In this document: positions 14,755 to 24,855 of the stretch, piece after piece
How positions within the stretch are numbered: position 1 is the stretch's first letter
Layout: every line of letters begins with the position of its first letter
Assembly (NCBI GenBank): GCA_019359545.1
Contig: JAHHHB010000009.1
Span: forward strand, 1-64,000
Reading direction: 5' to 3'
Length of the DNA stretch: 64,000 nt
From: Desmonostoc geniculatum HA4340-LM1
GTDB lineage: Bacteria > Cyanobacteriota > Cyanobacteriia > Cyanobacteriales > Nostocaceae
Made by a program: the position numbers and the translations under genes
The notes under the pieces: model-generated
What the model was told of the DNA's origin: nothing
The model's database searches: none
The model's input: the letters and a program-made list of their open reading frames with translations, nothing else

Positions 14755-17700
14755 TCAAACAACACCCGCCTCTGGAATCGCACCCTGCATTTTCGCAAAA
14801 GCATCAATCAAACTTTGCAATTGTTGATCGGCTTTAAAAACTCCTAAACCACGCACCGTAACTTTCCCAGGAGAATACACAAAACGCGTCTTGAGATTAT
14901 CTGGTAAATTCGCCGCCAACAAATTCCAAGCTGGTTCTTCCATTGGTGTTTCTAAAACGACGTGCTGCTTGTTTTCTGGTTTAATCCTACTAAATCCAAG
15001 TTTTTTCGCTAACTGTTTGAGTTCCATGACTCGCAACAGTTGATTGGCTGGTACTGGCAAAGTACCATAGCGATCGCCCCATTCCGCAGCAATCTGCTTT
15101 AATTCTCCTTTGGATTTCGCTGTAGCCACTGCCCGGTAAGCACTCATCTTTTGATCCAAATCGGTAATATAATCTGCTGGAATAAATGCCGTCAGGTTAA
15201 GGTCAATCTGGGTATCGTCAACCTTGGGAATTTCTTGTCCGCGAATTTCCCGAATTGCTTCTTCGAGCATTTCCATGTATAAATCGAAACCGATGGCATC
15301 CATTTGACCGGATTGTTCAGCGCCTAGCAAGTTACCCACTCCGCGAATTTCCATATCGCGCATCGCCAATTGATACCCAGAACCTAGTTGAGTAAATTCC
15401 TGAATCGCTCGTAATCGTTGCCGTGCAGCATCAGATAATGTCCGTTGCTTGGGATAAAATAGCCAAGCATGAGCTTGGATACCTGCACGTCCCACACGAC
15501 CGCGTAATTGATACAATTGAGCCAAACCAAAGCGGTGAGCGTCTTCAATTAAAATGGTGTTGACTCGCGGAATATCTAAGCCAGATTCAATAATTGTCGT
15601 ACAAACGAGGATATCTGCTTCACCATTGCTGAAGGTGAGCATGGTTGATTCTAACTCGCTTTCATCCATTTGACCGTGAGCGATCGCAAATCTAGCCCCC
15701 GGTATCACTTCTCGTAAATTGGCCGTTGTCTCTTCAATGCCGTCAACTCGTGGAACTACATAAAAAACCTGTCCCCCTCTGTCTAATTCTTGACGAATAG
15801 CAGTGCGGATACTTTCGGAATTTATCGGTGACAAATGGGTTTTAATCGGGCGTCTGGTTGGAGGTGGTGTGGTAATTAAACTCATTTCCCGAATTCCCGA
15901 CAAAGACATATAAAGGGTGCGCGGAATGGGAGTAGCGGAGAGCGTCAGCACATCAACCTGAGTTTTCAAGCTTTTAATTTTCTCTTTTTGGTTCACCCCA
16001 AACCGCTGTTCTTCATCCACCACCAACAATCCTAAATCCTTGAATGATACACCTTTGCCTAAAATTTGGTGTGTGCCAACAACTACATCTAATTCGCCCG
16101 TTGCTAATCGCTTTTGAATATCGCGGCGTTCTTCAGCTGAACGGAAACGGTTGAGTAAGCCGACATTCACCGGGTAGGGGGCAAAACGTTCTTTGAGTGT
16201 ATGGTAATGTTGCTGTGTTAATATGGTCGTTGGCGCAAGGAGTGCCACTTGTTTACCGGCGGTGACTGCTTTGAAAACAGCACGAATCGCCACTTCCGTT
16301 TTTCCGAAACCGACATCGCCACAAACTAAGCGATCCATCGGGCGATCGCTTTCCATGTCGCGTTTAACATCTTGTACAGCTTTCAGTTGATCTGTTGTGG
16401 GTTGGTAGGGAAAAGAATCTTCCAATTCCTCTTGCCAAGGCATATCATTTGGGTAACTAAAACCTTGTTGTTGCGATCGCGCCGCATACAATTTCAGCAA
16501 ATCCACCGCCAATTTCTTAATCGCTTTGCGGACTTTATTCTTGGTATTTTCCCAAGCTTTACCGGTCATCTTATTGAGTTCTGGTGCTTTATCTCCTCCA
16601 GCACGGAACCGGGATAAAGCCCCTACTTGATCGGCTGCAACTCTGAGTAACCCGTCTGCATATTGCACCACCAAATAATCACGGGTTTCGTTATTAATCG
16701 TCAAACTTTCCAGCTTGACAAATTTGCCAACACCATGATTTCTATGAACCACATAATCCCCTGGACGTAGCTTATTGGGGTCAACTTGTTTGGAAGTCGC
16801 TTTGTGGCGCTTGCGGATATAGCTAGGAGTTGCTAAGGAATGCTGACCAAAAAATTCCCGATCTGTAACGATTACCAATCGGTACGTAGGCAGAATAAAG
16901 CCTTCTAGTTCCGCCAGCCCAGAATATTTGAGGGCGATGGGAGTATGGTTGATTTGGAGCTTATCGATCGCTTGGTAATCGCGGGGATTGGGGATAAATT
17001 GAGCTGGACAATCATGTTCTTGTAACAGCGACACAGAACGCGAAGGTTGAGCAGAAATCAGCCAGATAGAGAAATTGCGATCGCGTTCATGACGGATAGT
17101 TTCAGCTAGTTTAGCAAACTGGTGCGGCGTAACTGGAACAGATCTGCTGGCAAGATTAATTCCATCATTTTCCTCCGCCAGTTCCGATAAATATAAAGTT
17201 TGAAACTTCGCAACATCAGCCAAACACTCATCAAACGACCGATGAATTTTCGGTAGTCCACTGATGACTGATGACTGATGACTGATGACTGACCATTGTT
17301 CTTCGGCATTTTCTACCCAGCGATCGCTATGAGCATGACATTGTTCTGGCTCATCAATGGCAATCAAGGTATTTTCTGGTAAATAGTTTAGCAGGGATGC
17401 TGGTTCCTCAAACGCTAAACCTAAAAAACGACGACTACCTTCAATCAGTGATGAGTTCCCAGTGCCCAGTGCTGAGTCAGAATTTAACTCATAACTCCTA
17501 ACTCCTAACTCATCACTATTTTTCAGTGGTGCAGTGATGATGGGAGCAAAACTAGTTGGGGTGAGAATTAACTGGTCAACTTTATCCAAGGCGGAACGTT
17601 GAGTTGCTGGATCAAATTCGCGTATTTGTTCGATTTCGTCGCCAAACCATTCCAGCCTGACTGGAAACTCCGATGAAACCGGGAACACATCAACAATATC

Positions 17701-18330
17701 GCCACGGCGACTCCATTGCCCTTCGGTTTCCACCAGAGGCACTCGTTCGTACCCCAAAATAGTTATCTTCTCACTAAAAGCATTCAGGTCTAATTCCATT
17801 CCCCGCTTCACCGTCAAGCAAAATTCTTGAAAAGCTGCTGGTGGTGGGAGATGAGGTTGCAGCGCCCCTTGAGTAGCTACAATTGCTATATTTGTCATTT
17901 GTCCTTTGTCCTTTGTCATTTGTCCTTGGTTTGTTTCTAATGACATAGGCGCTTCGCCTTCCCGCAGGGTATGACTAATGACTAATGACTCTTGACTTTT
18001 GACCAAATCCGCCAACACCTGCATTTGCCCCCAACTCATCTCAGTTTCGGGGTCAAAAGGTTCGTAGGGAGAAGCTTCGGAGGTGGGGTAAAAATGTACT
18101 GTTTGCCATCCCATAGCCTCCAGTTGTGCGTAAACGCGTCCGGCTTCTTCCAGAGTGGCACATAGCACGAACAAATTCCTGCCCTGAGTTTGCGCCAATG
18201 CCGAAGCCACCAAACCCTTTGGCAGCCGGGGAATGCCATTTAACCGCAATTGTTGTTGGCGATTTAACTTAGAAATAAATTCAGTAGTCAGCGGCGATCG
18301 CCCTAAGGCACGCACAATAGAAGAAAATGA
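14755..18330 (-). CDS. mfd: Transcription-repair coupling factor Mfd
   Basis: A 1191-residue DNA translocase that removes stalled RNA polymerase and recruits UvrA. It has UvrB-like N-terminal modules, the RNA-polymerase-interacting CarD-like domain ([11 protein letters not shown] at about 525-535), the helicase core with Walker [12 protein letters not shown] (about 668) and DEEQRFG (about 770), and the TRCF C-terminal domain. Start ATG 18330 ([15 protein letters not shown]) is used because upstream in-frame codons are not family sequence. Three segments inside the N-terminal half are translated noncoding repeats (17261-17293, 17444-17520, 17891-18000). They add roughly 70 residues in poorly conserved linkers and keep the frame. 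The gene therefore appears functional but expanded. Confidence 0.95.
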   Translation of the reverse strand, partial: SFSSIVRALGRSPLTTEFISKLNRQQQLRLNGIPRLPKGLVASALAQTQGRNLFVLCATLEEAGRVYAQLEAMGWQTVHFYPTSEASPYEPFDPETEMSWGQMQVLADLVKSQESLVISHTLREGEAPMSLETNQGQMTKDKGQMTNIAIVATQGALQPHLPPPAAFQEFCLTVKRGMELDLNAFSEKITILGYERVPLVETEGQWSRRGDIVDVFPVSSEFPVRLEWFGDEIEQIREFDPATQRSALDKVDQLILTPTSFAPIITAPLKNSDELGVRSYELNSDSALGTGNSSLIEGSRRFLGLAFEEPASLLNYLPENTLIAIDEPEQCHAHSDRWVENAEEQWSVISHQSSVISGLPKIHRSFDECLADVAKFQTLYLSELAEENDGINLASRSVPVTPHQFAKLAETIRHERDRNFSIWLISAQPSRSVSLLQEHDCPAQFIPNPRDYQAIDKLQINHTPIALKYSGLAELEGFILPTYRLVIVTDREFFGQHSLATPSYIRKRHKATSKQVDPNKLRPGDYVVHRNHGVGKFVKLESLTINNETRDYLVVQYADGLLRVAADQVGALSRFRAGGDKAPELNKMTGKAWENTKNKVRKAIKKLAVDLLKLYAARSQQQGFSYPNDMPWQEELEDSFPYQPTTDQLKAVQDVKRDMESDRPMDRLVCGDVGFGKTEVAIRAVFKAVTAGKQVALLAPTTILTQQHYHTLKERFAPYPVNVGLLNRFRSAEERRDIQKRLATGELDVVVGTHQILGKGVSFKDLGLLVVDEEQRFGVNQKEKIKSLKTQVDVLTLSATPIPRTLYMSLSGIREMSLITTPPPTRRPIKTHLSPINSESIRTAIRQELDRGGQVFYVVPRVDGIEETTANLREVIPGARFAIAHGQMDESELESTMLTFSNGEADILVCTTIIESGLDIPRVNTILIEDAHRFGLAQLYQLRGRVGRAGIQAHAWLFYPKQRTLSDAARQRLRAIQEFTQLGSGYQLAMRDMEIRGVGNLLGAEQSGQMDAIGFDLYMEMLEEAIREIRGQEIPKVDDTQIDLNLTAFIPADYITDLDQKMSAYRAVATAKSKGELKQIAAEWGDRYGTLPVPANQLLRVMELKQLAKKLGFSRIKPENKQHVVLETPMEEPAWNLLAANLPDNLKTRFVYSPGKVTVRGLGVFKADQQLQSLIDAFAKMQGAIPEAGVV
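17261..17293. repeat. In-frame heptamer repeat (CTGATGA) inside mfd
   Basis: Over four tandem CTGATGA units, translated as [14 protein letters not shown]-type peptide in Mfd. The unit length (7) gives a multiple of three only after three units, so copy-number change would disrupt the frame. Confidence 0.8.
17444..17520. repeat. In-frame AACTCCTAACTCCTAACTC repeat inside mfd
   Basis: AGTGATGAGTTCCCAGTGCCCAG, TAACTCCTAACTCCTAACTC and AACTCATCACT elements, of the same type as 36341-36378. The ends are inverted copies (AGTGATGAGTT/AACTCATCACT), suggesting a small foldback unit. It is translated as [20 protein letters not shown]. Confidence 0.8.
17891..18000. repeat. In-frame TTTGTCATTTGTCC / ATGACTAATGACT repeat inside mfd
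   Basis: Repeat units TTTGTCATTTGTCCTTTGTC and GACTAATGACTAATGACT flank a GGCGCTTCGCCTTCCCGCAGGG segment, which is itself a common intergenic repeat. It is translated as [20 protein letters not shown] and [14 protein letters not shown] in Mfd. Confidence 0.8.
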
Positions 18331-18576
18331 CATAAGTTCTACTAGCAATGGAAGTCTTGGCGCTTGTTGAAAATCTTCAGGCAGTTTATGTCCACCATTT
18401 TAAAAGTGTTAACAGCCCTCTTATTCATTCTCAGGAAGAATAATGTATAACGACATAATAAACTCAATAATCTATAACTATTACTTTGTGTACAGTCAAA
18501 GCATTTATCGAAGCACCTTTAATACTAGATACTAAGGATTGAGCTACGTTCGCTCTGATAAGCGGCAACTTTAAAC

Positions 18577-19911
18577 ATGTCCTCCATCACTTTTGAAATT
18601 TTAATCATCTTGGTGCTAATTATTGCCAATGGCGTCTTTTCGATGTCTGAGATGGCAATTGTCTCAGCCCGGAAAGTTAGACTACAGCAGCTTGCCAATC
18701 AAGGGGATGCTAAGGCAAGGGTAGCACTGAAACTAGCTGAGTCTCCAAATCATTTCTTGTCAACCATTCAAGTAGGTATTTCTCTAATCGGTATCCTGAC
18801 TGGTGCTTTTGGAGGAGCAACAATTGCTAACCGACTCGCAGTCTATGTGCGACTTGTCCCCTTATTAGCACCTTATAGTGAACCGATATCTTTTGGAATC
18901 GTGGTTTTGATTATTACCTATTTGTCCCTCATTGTTGGCGAATTGGTACCAAAGCGTTTGGCATTGAATAACCCAGAAAGGATTGCATCGACTGTAGCTA
19001 TTCCCATGCGTGCCTTATCGGCGATCGCTTCCCCAATGGTATATCTTTTAAGTGCTTCTACAGATTTGATCCTGCGAATCTTAGGAGTTACACAGTCAAC
19101 TGAACCGCAAGTCACCGAAGAAGAAATTAAAATCTTAATCGAGCAAGGTACTGAAGCGGGAACCTTTGAGGAAGCCGAACAGGATATGGTAGAGCGAGTT
19201 TTTCGTTTAGGCGATCGGGCTGTAAGCTATTTAATGACACCCCGTCCCGATATCGTCTGGCTAGACTTAGATGACACCGCTGAAGAAAATCGCCAAAAAA
19301 TGGTTGATAGCGCCTACTCCCGGTATCCAGTTTGTCAAGGGGGACTGGATAATGTCTTGGGTGTAATCCCAGTCACCGACTTATTAGCTAGGAGTTTTCG
19401 AGGCGAACCGCTAGATTTAACAGTAGGATTGCGGCAACCAGTCTTTGTACCAGAAAGCACCCGTGGCTTGAAAGTTTTAGAATTATTTAAGCAAACCATT
19501 ACTCACATGGCGCTAGTGGTCGATGAATACGGCGTGATTCAAGGATTAGTCACTCTCAACGACATCATGAGCGAAATCGTGGGCGATGTTCCTTCTATGG
19601 ATGGGCAAGATGAACCACAAGCCGTGCAACGGGAAGATGGTTCTTGGCTTTTGGATGGAATGTTACCAGTGGAAGAGTTTTTGGAACTTTTTGAAATGGA
19701 AGAATGGGAATCTGAAGAACGTGGCAGCTATCAAACCTTAGGGGGTTTTGTCATCACTCATTTAGGTCGTATTCCCGCCGCCGCAGATCATTTTGAATGG
19801 GAGGGTATGCGAATTGAAGTCATGGATATGGATGGTAACCGCGTTGATAAGGTGCTAGTCGTGCCAAGGGGAAATAAATCAGCTCCTACTACAACACCCG
19901 AATCTGATTAG
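18577..19911 (+). CDS. CNNM/CorC-type transporter (hemolysin family, DUF21-CBS-CorC_HlyC)
   Basis: A 444-residue inner-membrane protein. The N-terminal DUF21 domain with three to four hydrophobic helices occupies about residues 5-195 (GVFSMSEMAIVSARK, FLSTIQVGISLIGILTGAFGG). A CBS pair follows at about 210-335 (MTPRPDIVWLD, HMALVVDEYG), then the CorC_HlyC domain at about 350-430 ending GNRVDKVLV. Homologues take part in Mg2+/Co2+ or Na+-coupled divalent cation efflux with the CBS pair binding nucleotide. It is monocistronic and diverges from mfd. Confidence 0.9.
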   Translation: MSSITFEILIILVLIIANGVFSMSEMAIVSARKVRLQQLANQGDAKARVALKLAESPNHFLSTIQVGISLIGILTGAFGGATIANRLAVYVRLVPLLAPYSEPISFGIVVLIITYLSLIVGELVPKRLALNNPERIASTVAIPMRALSAIASPMVYLLSASTDLILRILGVTQSTEPQVTEEEIKILIEQGTEAGTFEEAEQDMVERVFRLGDRAVSYLMTPRPDIVWLDLDDTAEENRQKMVDSAYSRYPVCQGGLDNVLGVIPVTDLLARSFRGEPLDLTVGLRQPVFVPESTRGLKVLELFKQTITHMALVVDEYGVIQGLVTLNDIMSEIVGDVPSMDGQDEPQAVQREDGSWLLDGMLPVEEFLELFEMEEWESEERGSYQTLGGFVITHLGRIPAAADHFEWEGMRIEVMDMDGNRVDKVLVVPRGNKSAPTTTPESD

Positions 19912-20100
19912 TATGGGGCATTTGTACTGAGCGGAGCCGTTGGCGCAGCCTCTCGTAGAGAAGTATGGGGCATTGAGCATTCGGCATTGGTAGCACTGTG
20001 TTCAATGTCACATGGTGTGTTAGGCTAAAGCCGTCATGCACCCTACTAGGTTGTGGGTTGGGCATCTTGCCCGCCCTAATTAACATCAAACAATTGAATT

Positions 20101-20295
20101 ATGGATGACTATCTTAAAGAAAGAATCAAGGAAACTCTTAAAATTTCAATTAGAAAATTTTTTAATAATAAAAATGAATTTTGGGATTTTTGTTCGGGAA
20201 AAGAAAATACCTTTGAGCAATTAAAAGCACTTTTTGTTGAGTTAGGACAAGAAAACTTTGCTGCCGAATTTAGTGATATTTTTTACCAGAATTAG
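20101..20295 (+). CDS. Small hypothetical protein convergent with the methyltransferase
   Basis: 64 residues, acidic and AT-rich (MDDYLKERIKETLKISIRKF, ending FAAEFSDIFYQN). No family is recognised. It ends one base before the end of the cytosine methyltransferase gene on the other strand and shares its low GC, so it may have arrived with it. There is no strong ribosome-binding site. The upstream 190 bp contain GTTGGCGCAGCCTCTCGTAGAG-type and GGGCATCTTGCCCGCCC repeats. Confidence 0.45.
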   Translation: MDDYLKERIKETLKISIRKFFNNKNEFWDFCSGKENTFEQLKALFVELGQENFAAEFSDIFYQN

Positions 20296-20296
20296 T

Positions 20297-21664
20297 TTAA
20301 ATATCAAGAATACTCAGCAACTCTTTAGCTACATACTCAACAACAGGTACAGGAACAGCATTACCAAACTGTTTTCTGGCAATATCATCTTTTTCGTGAT
20401 ATTCAAAGTTTTTAGGAAAACCTTGTAATTTACAAGCGTGTTTTGCCGTGATTGGGATAAATTTTTTCTGGATATAAATTTTTTCTAAAAACCTCTTTTT
20501 ATATTCCTGCGGATGACTACCATGAATTGGTTCTGTTGCTATATAGTCTTTAGCACCAGTAGCAGTTAAAGTTGGCACAATATCGGCAGTAGGTAAGATA
20601 ATTCTATAAATATCATTAATACCTGTCATATTTTTAGAATTAACAAATTCATACTTATTATCAGCAGTTAATCGGAATATTCCTTTTTGAACTAGTTCAT
20701 TTAATTCATTTATCTCTACATCAGCTATAATTTCTTTAAAATTATCAAAGGATAAAGGATTACCATCTTTATCTCCATATTTTTTGCTTCTTCTATGTTT
20801 TAGAAGAGTTAAGCAAATCATTTTTTCTCTATCACTGGTTTTTTGAATATCCCAAGAATGAATTGTTGTATGTCCATTTCTTAAATCAGAAAAAATGAAA
20901 AAATCATTTAATTCATCATCTTTTTGAAATCTAGTTCTGGATGGTGGAATCATACCTTGAAATAAGGTATTTGGATCTAACTTTACTTTTTCAATCAGTT
21001 TAAGACTCTTAAGTTCATCCAAAATGTCAAAAACTTTAGGATGAATATTCAAAGGAATAGGAAATTTATACTCTTGGGATTTTTCTAAATCATTTCTAAT
21101 CCCAACAATAAAAACTCTATCTCTATTTTGAGGTAAACCAAAATCATAAGCATTGATAACTTTCCATTTAACACAATAGCCTATGCTTTCCAATTCATGT
21201 ATAATTAGTTCTAAATTATCTCGATTTTTAGGGCTTGCTAATCCACTGACATTTTCAAATATAAAGGCTTTAGGTTTACTTTTATTGACTAGTCGAATTA
21301 CATCAAACCATAACTTTCCTCTCGGATCTTCAAATCCCTTTAAACGACCTGCAACTGACCAAGGTTGACACGGAACACCACCAACCACTATGTCAACATG
21401 AGGAGGAATTTCACTAATTTTTGTGATATCTCCTAATTCAATCTCATCTTTATTTAAGTAACTGATAAAATTCTGTTGATAAACTTTTATAGCTTGTTTG
21501 TCTATTTCAGAATAGCCTAAGCATTGACCACCTAATTTTTCTAAAGCAATCCTGAATCCACCAATACCAGCAAATAGATCGATGAAAGTGAATTTATTTT
21601 GATACGTTACTAACTGTAGAGGTAATTCTATTTGTTTTGGATTTTGTAAAAATACAGATTTCAT
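20297..21664 (-). CDS. DNA (cytosine-5-)-methyltransferase
   Basis: A 455-residue m5C methyltransferase. Motif I is LFAGIGG (about 30-36), the catalytic PCQPW of motif IV is at about 98-102, motif VI is FENVSG (about 134), motif VIII is QNRDRV (about 178) and motif X is QFGNAVPVPV (about 435). A target-recognition region of about 200 residues lies between VIII and X. It transfers a methyl group from S-adenosylmethionine to a cytosine in an unknown recognition site. Its codon use is distinctly AT-richer than its neighbours, suggesting horizontal gain. No restriction endonuclease is recognisable beside it, so it looks like an orphan or the remains of a type II system. Confidence 0.93.
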   Translation of the reverse strand: MKSVFLQNPKQIELPLQLVTYQNKFTFIDLFAGIGGFRIALEKLGGQCLGYSEIDKQAIKVYQQNFISYLNKDEIELGDITKISEIPPHVDIVVGGVPCQPWSVAGRLKGFEDPRGKLWFDVIRLVNKSKPKAFIFENVSGLASPKNRDNLELIIHELESIGYCVKWKVINAYDFGLPQNRDRVFIVGIRNDLEKSQEYKFPIPLNIHPKVFDILDELKSLKLIEKVKLDPNTLFQGMIPPSRTRFQKDDELNDFFIFSDLRNGHTTIHSWDIQKTSDREKMICLTLLKHRRSKKYGDKDGNPLSFDNFKEIIADVEINELNELVQKGIFRLTADNKYEFVNSKNMTGINDIYRIILPTADIVPTLTATGAKDYIATEPIHGSHPQEYKKRFLEKIYIQKKFIPITAKHACKLQGFPKNFEYHEKDDIARKQFGNAVPVPVVEYVAKELLSILDI

Positions 21665-21810
21665 TTTTGTTAGCCAAGTTTATGAACTAACTATTGAGAT
21701 ATAGTAACCTAGTATATCATTATCCAAAATCCAAAACAGTATCAATTGAGCAAAGTAGGTACTGTCCACCAACCTCAAAAACCTTCATTTTGATGTTTGT
21801 GGCATTGCTT

Positions 21811-22010
21811 AGGGACTTCCAATAAAAAAATATCCTATCGTAGGCAATACTGTTCGGTTAAGGCACCAGACGCGATTTATCGCGTCTTTGGAATTTAGAA
21901 TTTTAATCAAAAAACCTTAACCGAACCGTATTGCCATCGTAGGGTAGCACATCTGTGCTACCCGAAAAATCTACAAAAAATTTGGGATAATTTATTTTTT
22001 GCAAGTCCCT
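21811..22010. mobile_element. Inverted-repeat element, family AGGGACTTCCAA (copy 1)
   Basis: The left end is AGGGACTTCCAATAAAAAAA then TATCC. The right end, inverted, is AGGGACTTGCAAAAAATAAA then TTATCC. The interior has GGGTAGCACATCTGTGCTACCC. A copy with the same ends is at 27869-27993 and a one-ended remnant near 7061-7131. The right end is only 20 bp from the stop of the truncated RTX gene. Confidence 0.75.
21843..21935. mobile_element. 93-bp palindromic element nested inside the previous one
   Basis: The ends GGCAATACTGTTCGGTTAAG and its inverted partner (CTTAACCGAACCGTATTGCC) are nearly perfect, and ATCGTA is present on both sides (21837-21842 and 21936-21941), a 6-bp target duplication. 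The centre contains AGACGCGATTTATCGCGTCT, also found at 31966-31985. Confidence 0.78.
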
Positions 22011-22029
22011 TAATCTATGTTTTTTGCAA

Positions 22030-22371
22030 CTAGACAACGTAACTAAAATAACCTGCTGTCAAATTCAGCCCTGTGACTCCCACTAAGGTATCGTTGCCAC
22101 TGCCGCTTTTGAGGTTAAACCGCTCAATGTTGCTGTAGTAGGTGCGGTTAGTGTTGTTTACTGTTTGATAGGAGTTTCCATAACTGCCAACGTTGACGGT
22201 CAAGGAGGAGTAATCTACTACCAGGATATCTGTGCCAGTGCCGCCATCTACTTGGTCTGTGACTCCTAAGCCGGCGTTGAGAATATCGTCTCCAGCATTG
22301 CCGTTGATGGTGTCATTGCCTGAAGTACCTGTAAGCGTATTGTTACCAGCATCACCGTTGATTAATGCCAT
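22030..22371 (-). pseudogene. Truncated RTX/hemolysin-type calcium-binding protein
   Basis: 113 residues from ATG 22371 (MALINGDAGNN). GGxGxDxxx-like nonapeptides appear as GTSGNDTINGNAGDDILNAG, followed by DGGTGTDILVVDYS and IERFNLKSGSGNDTL. These bind Ca2+ in secreted type-I-exported proteins. Cyanobacterial relatives are usually several hundred residues long with many more repeats, so this is probably only the N-terminal part. The frame ends 20 bp from the inverted-repeat element at 21811-22010, which may have cut the gene. It could still be a very short protein. Confidence 0.65.
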
Positions 22372-22383
22372 AAATATATCCAA

Positions 22384-22965
22384 AAATAAAAAGGAAAACT
22401 TGTCTAAGAAATTTCAGGAAAAATTTACTATTACTTAAGTCAAGAGAGAAGCTAAATAAACCTCATCTAACTTGAAAACTGTAATTTTTTACCAAATTTT
22501 TGCGATTGCTTCCTACCCTGCGGGAACGCTAAGAGCGAACGTCGCAATGACACAACAGAATAATTCAAAACTCCAGGTTTCAACATGGGCGAGGTTTAAT
22601 AGGCAATATTAAAATCAATTATGTTGTATTTTGTAAACCGGCCTAAAATGTTCTAAATTTAGCCATAGGGAAGATTTCTCAACCTTTGCTTAGTTTGCTT
22701 TATTCGGAATTACTTAGTTTATGAGCTATGAAAATAAGACAAACATATCTACCTTTAGATATGTTTACTCTGCAAAAAATAACAGGGTTTTACTTGCTGT
22801 ATTTGCAAGCATTATTTGACAAAACTTATTTTTTTGAATACTCAGGCATACTACAGGTAATTTTGGAAAAAATCAAGCAGTTTTGATGAATTAATATATA
22901 CAGCAATTATGCATGGGGTTAGGGGTAGAGTTAGATTACAACATTCCAAGTCCCTAACCTCAGAT
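22384..22965. other. Gene-free stretch
   Basis: AT-rich. It contains one dispersed repeat (GCGATTGCTTCCTACCCTGC...GTCGCAATGACAC, 22502-22552). No gene, hairpin with U-tract or promoter is recognisable with confidence. Confidence 0.5.
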
Positions 22966-24147
22966 TTACTGTTGAGACAATCGTTTCACTTCTTCACCCG
23001 CCAACATCTGATGGGCTTGTGCCAAAACTTTGGGAATTTTATTAACGTGGGGACTGCGGGCGAGACATTGGCGCAAGTCTAATTCGTTTAATCGATCGCT
23101 CTTATTACCAGGAAACCAATGACTACCGTTACCAAGCAGGTTGTAACGCATTTTGCCATAGTCTACCAGATCGTAGGCGATCGCTAAATTCCACAACCAC
23201 AAAATCACCCGAATATTTACCTCACCAGGCGTTTCGTCAAGTGTGGGTAAATTATCCTCCCAGGTTTTTACCCAATCTTCTCCCAAAGTGGCGATCGCTT
23301 CTGCTTCCAACCGTGCCAAAATTGGTGGCAGAATATCTGATGCTCTATCTATTAATTCTAAAGTCTTCAGATGTTCATCAAAATCTTGTGGTTTTGCTGC
23401 TCCCAAACTTAAAGTATGAACTTCTGGATGACTCAAACAAAACAAATCATTAAACACCATTGGACTCAAAGGAGCGCAAAGATTGACTAATTTTTGCGGT
23501 GGTTGATACAACAAACCTCCTTTATTAGATGGGCTAATAATAAATACCCCCATATCGTGGCGTTTAGCTGCTGCAATTGCCGCCCAATTCCATTGATTAA
23601 TGTAGTACCAGTGCAAGTTCACATAATCAAATTGGTTAGTATTAATTGTCTGCACAATTACATCTGTTGGTCCATGTGTAGAAAAGCCAACAAATCTGAC
23701 TTTTCCCTCTGCTTGCAACTGACGCGCTACATCCAAACAGCCACCAGGACGGATACTGTAGTCCAACGACTCAGGATTATTAATGCCGTGCAAACCTAAA
23801 AGATCGACATAATCTAGCTGGAGATATTTTAATGATTTCTCAAAGGTCTTCCGGAATTCTTTCGCATCTTCTTGCGGTCCGACTTTAGTCTGAACAATCA
23901 ACTTTTCGCGGGGAAACCTCGGTAATATTCTCCCCAATTGCATTTCGGAAGTGCCATAGCCACGGGCAGTTTCAATATGATTAATCCCAACTTCCACAGC
24001 CCTTTTGATAGTCGCTTCCAAATTAGCTTGGTTCTTAGCAGGAATTTCCGATTCAGGAACATCCTGCCATTTGAACTGATACCTCATGCCGCCGCAGGAA
24101 AACACCGGCATCTGTAATTCTGTGCGTCCAAATCGTCTGTATAGCAT
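22966..24147 (-). CDS. Aldo/keto reductase
   Basis: A 393-residue NAD(P)H-dependent oxidoreductase of the AKR superfamily. MLYRRFGRTELQMPVFSCGG is the usual start, GINHIETARGYGTSE contains the catalytic tyrosine, and YVDLLGLHG follows the third strand. The C-terminal region is about 80 residues longer than simple AKRs and resembles the Fe-S type subgroup, but the expected CxxCxxC cluster is absent, leaving a single Cys in LRQCLAR. The substrate is unknown. It is monocistronic. Confidence 0.88.
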   Translation of the reverse strand: MLYRRFGRTELQMPVFSCGGMRYQFKWQDVPESEIPAKNQANLEATIKRAVEVGINHIETARGYGTSEMQLGRILPRFPREKLIVQTKVGPQEDAKEFRKTFEKSLKYLQLDYVDLLGLHGINNPESLDYSIRPGGCLDVARQLQAEGKVRFVGFSTHGPTDVIVQTINTNQFDYVNLHWYYINQWNWAAIAAAKRHDMGVFIISPSNKGGLLYQPPQKLVNLCAPLSPMVFNDLFCLSHPEVHTLSLGAAKPQDFDEHLKTLELIDRASDILPPILARLEAEAIATLGEDWVKTWEDNLPTLDETPGEVNIRVILWLWNLAIAYDLVDYGKMRYNLLGNGSHWFPGNKSDRLNELDLRQCLARSPHVNKIPKVLAQAHQMLAGEEVKRLSQQ

Positions 24148-24855
24148 TAGTGGATTGTGGATTATTTAACAACTTTAAACCTAAAAACAAGACTCATTCG
24201 AGCCTTTAATGTCACAATAATTACCTCTGTTTAACGTGTGACATCAGCAAGATTTATCGCATTATGAAATTTGTCAGGTCTTTTGGTTATTTGACTGCGA
24301 TTTGTTCCAGTTCCACAAACCAAGTATGACATCCTAATTAATACTAGCAAGCATTTTTCAAATATTTTCATCAAGAAGCTTGAAATTACAAATAAACGCA
24401 GTTGTGATGCAAAAGGGACTGGGGATTGGGAATCAGGCTATGTTGTTTGCTATTTCCACAAATAGTATGATAAGATTTATTAAGAGATTATAAATTTTAA
24501 TTGACTCAGCTACTACTGAAGTTGGAGGAAAGAGGCGAGTAACTTTACTGACATATCTATCCTGCCGAGATGAAGTGGCGATCGCACAGCAGAACATCTG
24601 GTAGTACCGAAGTAAGACAATAAAAAAATTTTAAGAAGTAATCAAGCCAACATGATATTATATTCTGATTTTTGAATTCTGAATTCTTTTTTTGACGAAT
24701 TGTTAATAGGTAACCCATTTTTGGGCGTTATTAATTACGAAGTTATACTTTCCGCTACAACTTAGTAACAATGTAACAGTCTAATTATGTGGATAACCCG
24801 ACCGTGGGAAAATCAAAATACCGAAACCAGAAATTAGAGAGGAAAACCCTGTAAT
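24148..24855. other. Gene-free stretch upstream of dxs
   Basis: 700 bp holding a TTGAATTCTGAATTCTTTTT repeat fragment (24673-24692) and otherwise unstructured AT-rich DNA. The dxs promoter must lie here; a convincing -35/-10 pair could not be singled out. AGAGAGGAAAACC before the dxs ATG supplies a ribosome-binding site. Confidence 0.5.

Noticed and set aside
22232-22438. Open frame on the plus strand over the RTX gene
   Set aside because: It is the antisense shadow of low-complexity Gly/Asn/Asp repeat codons.
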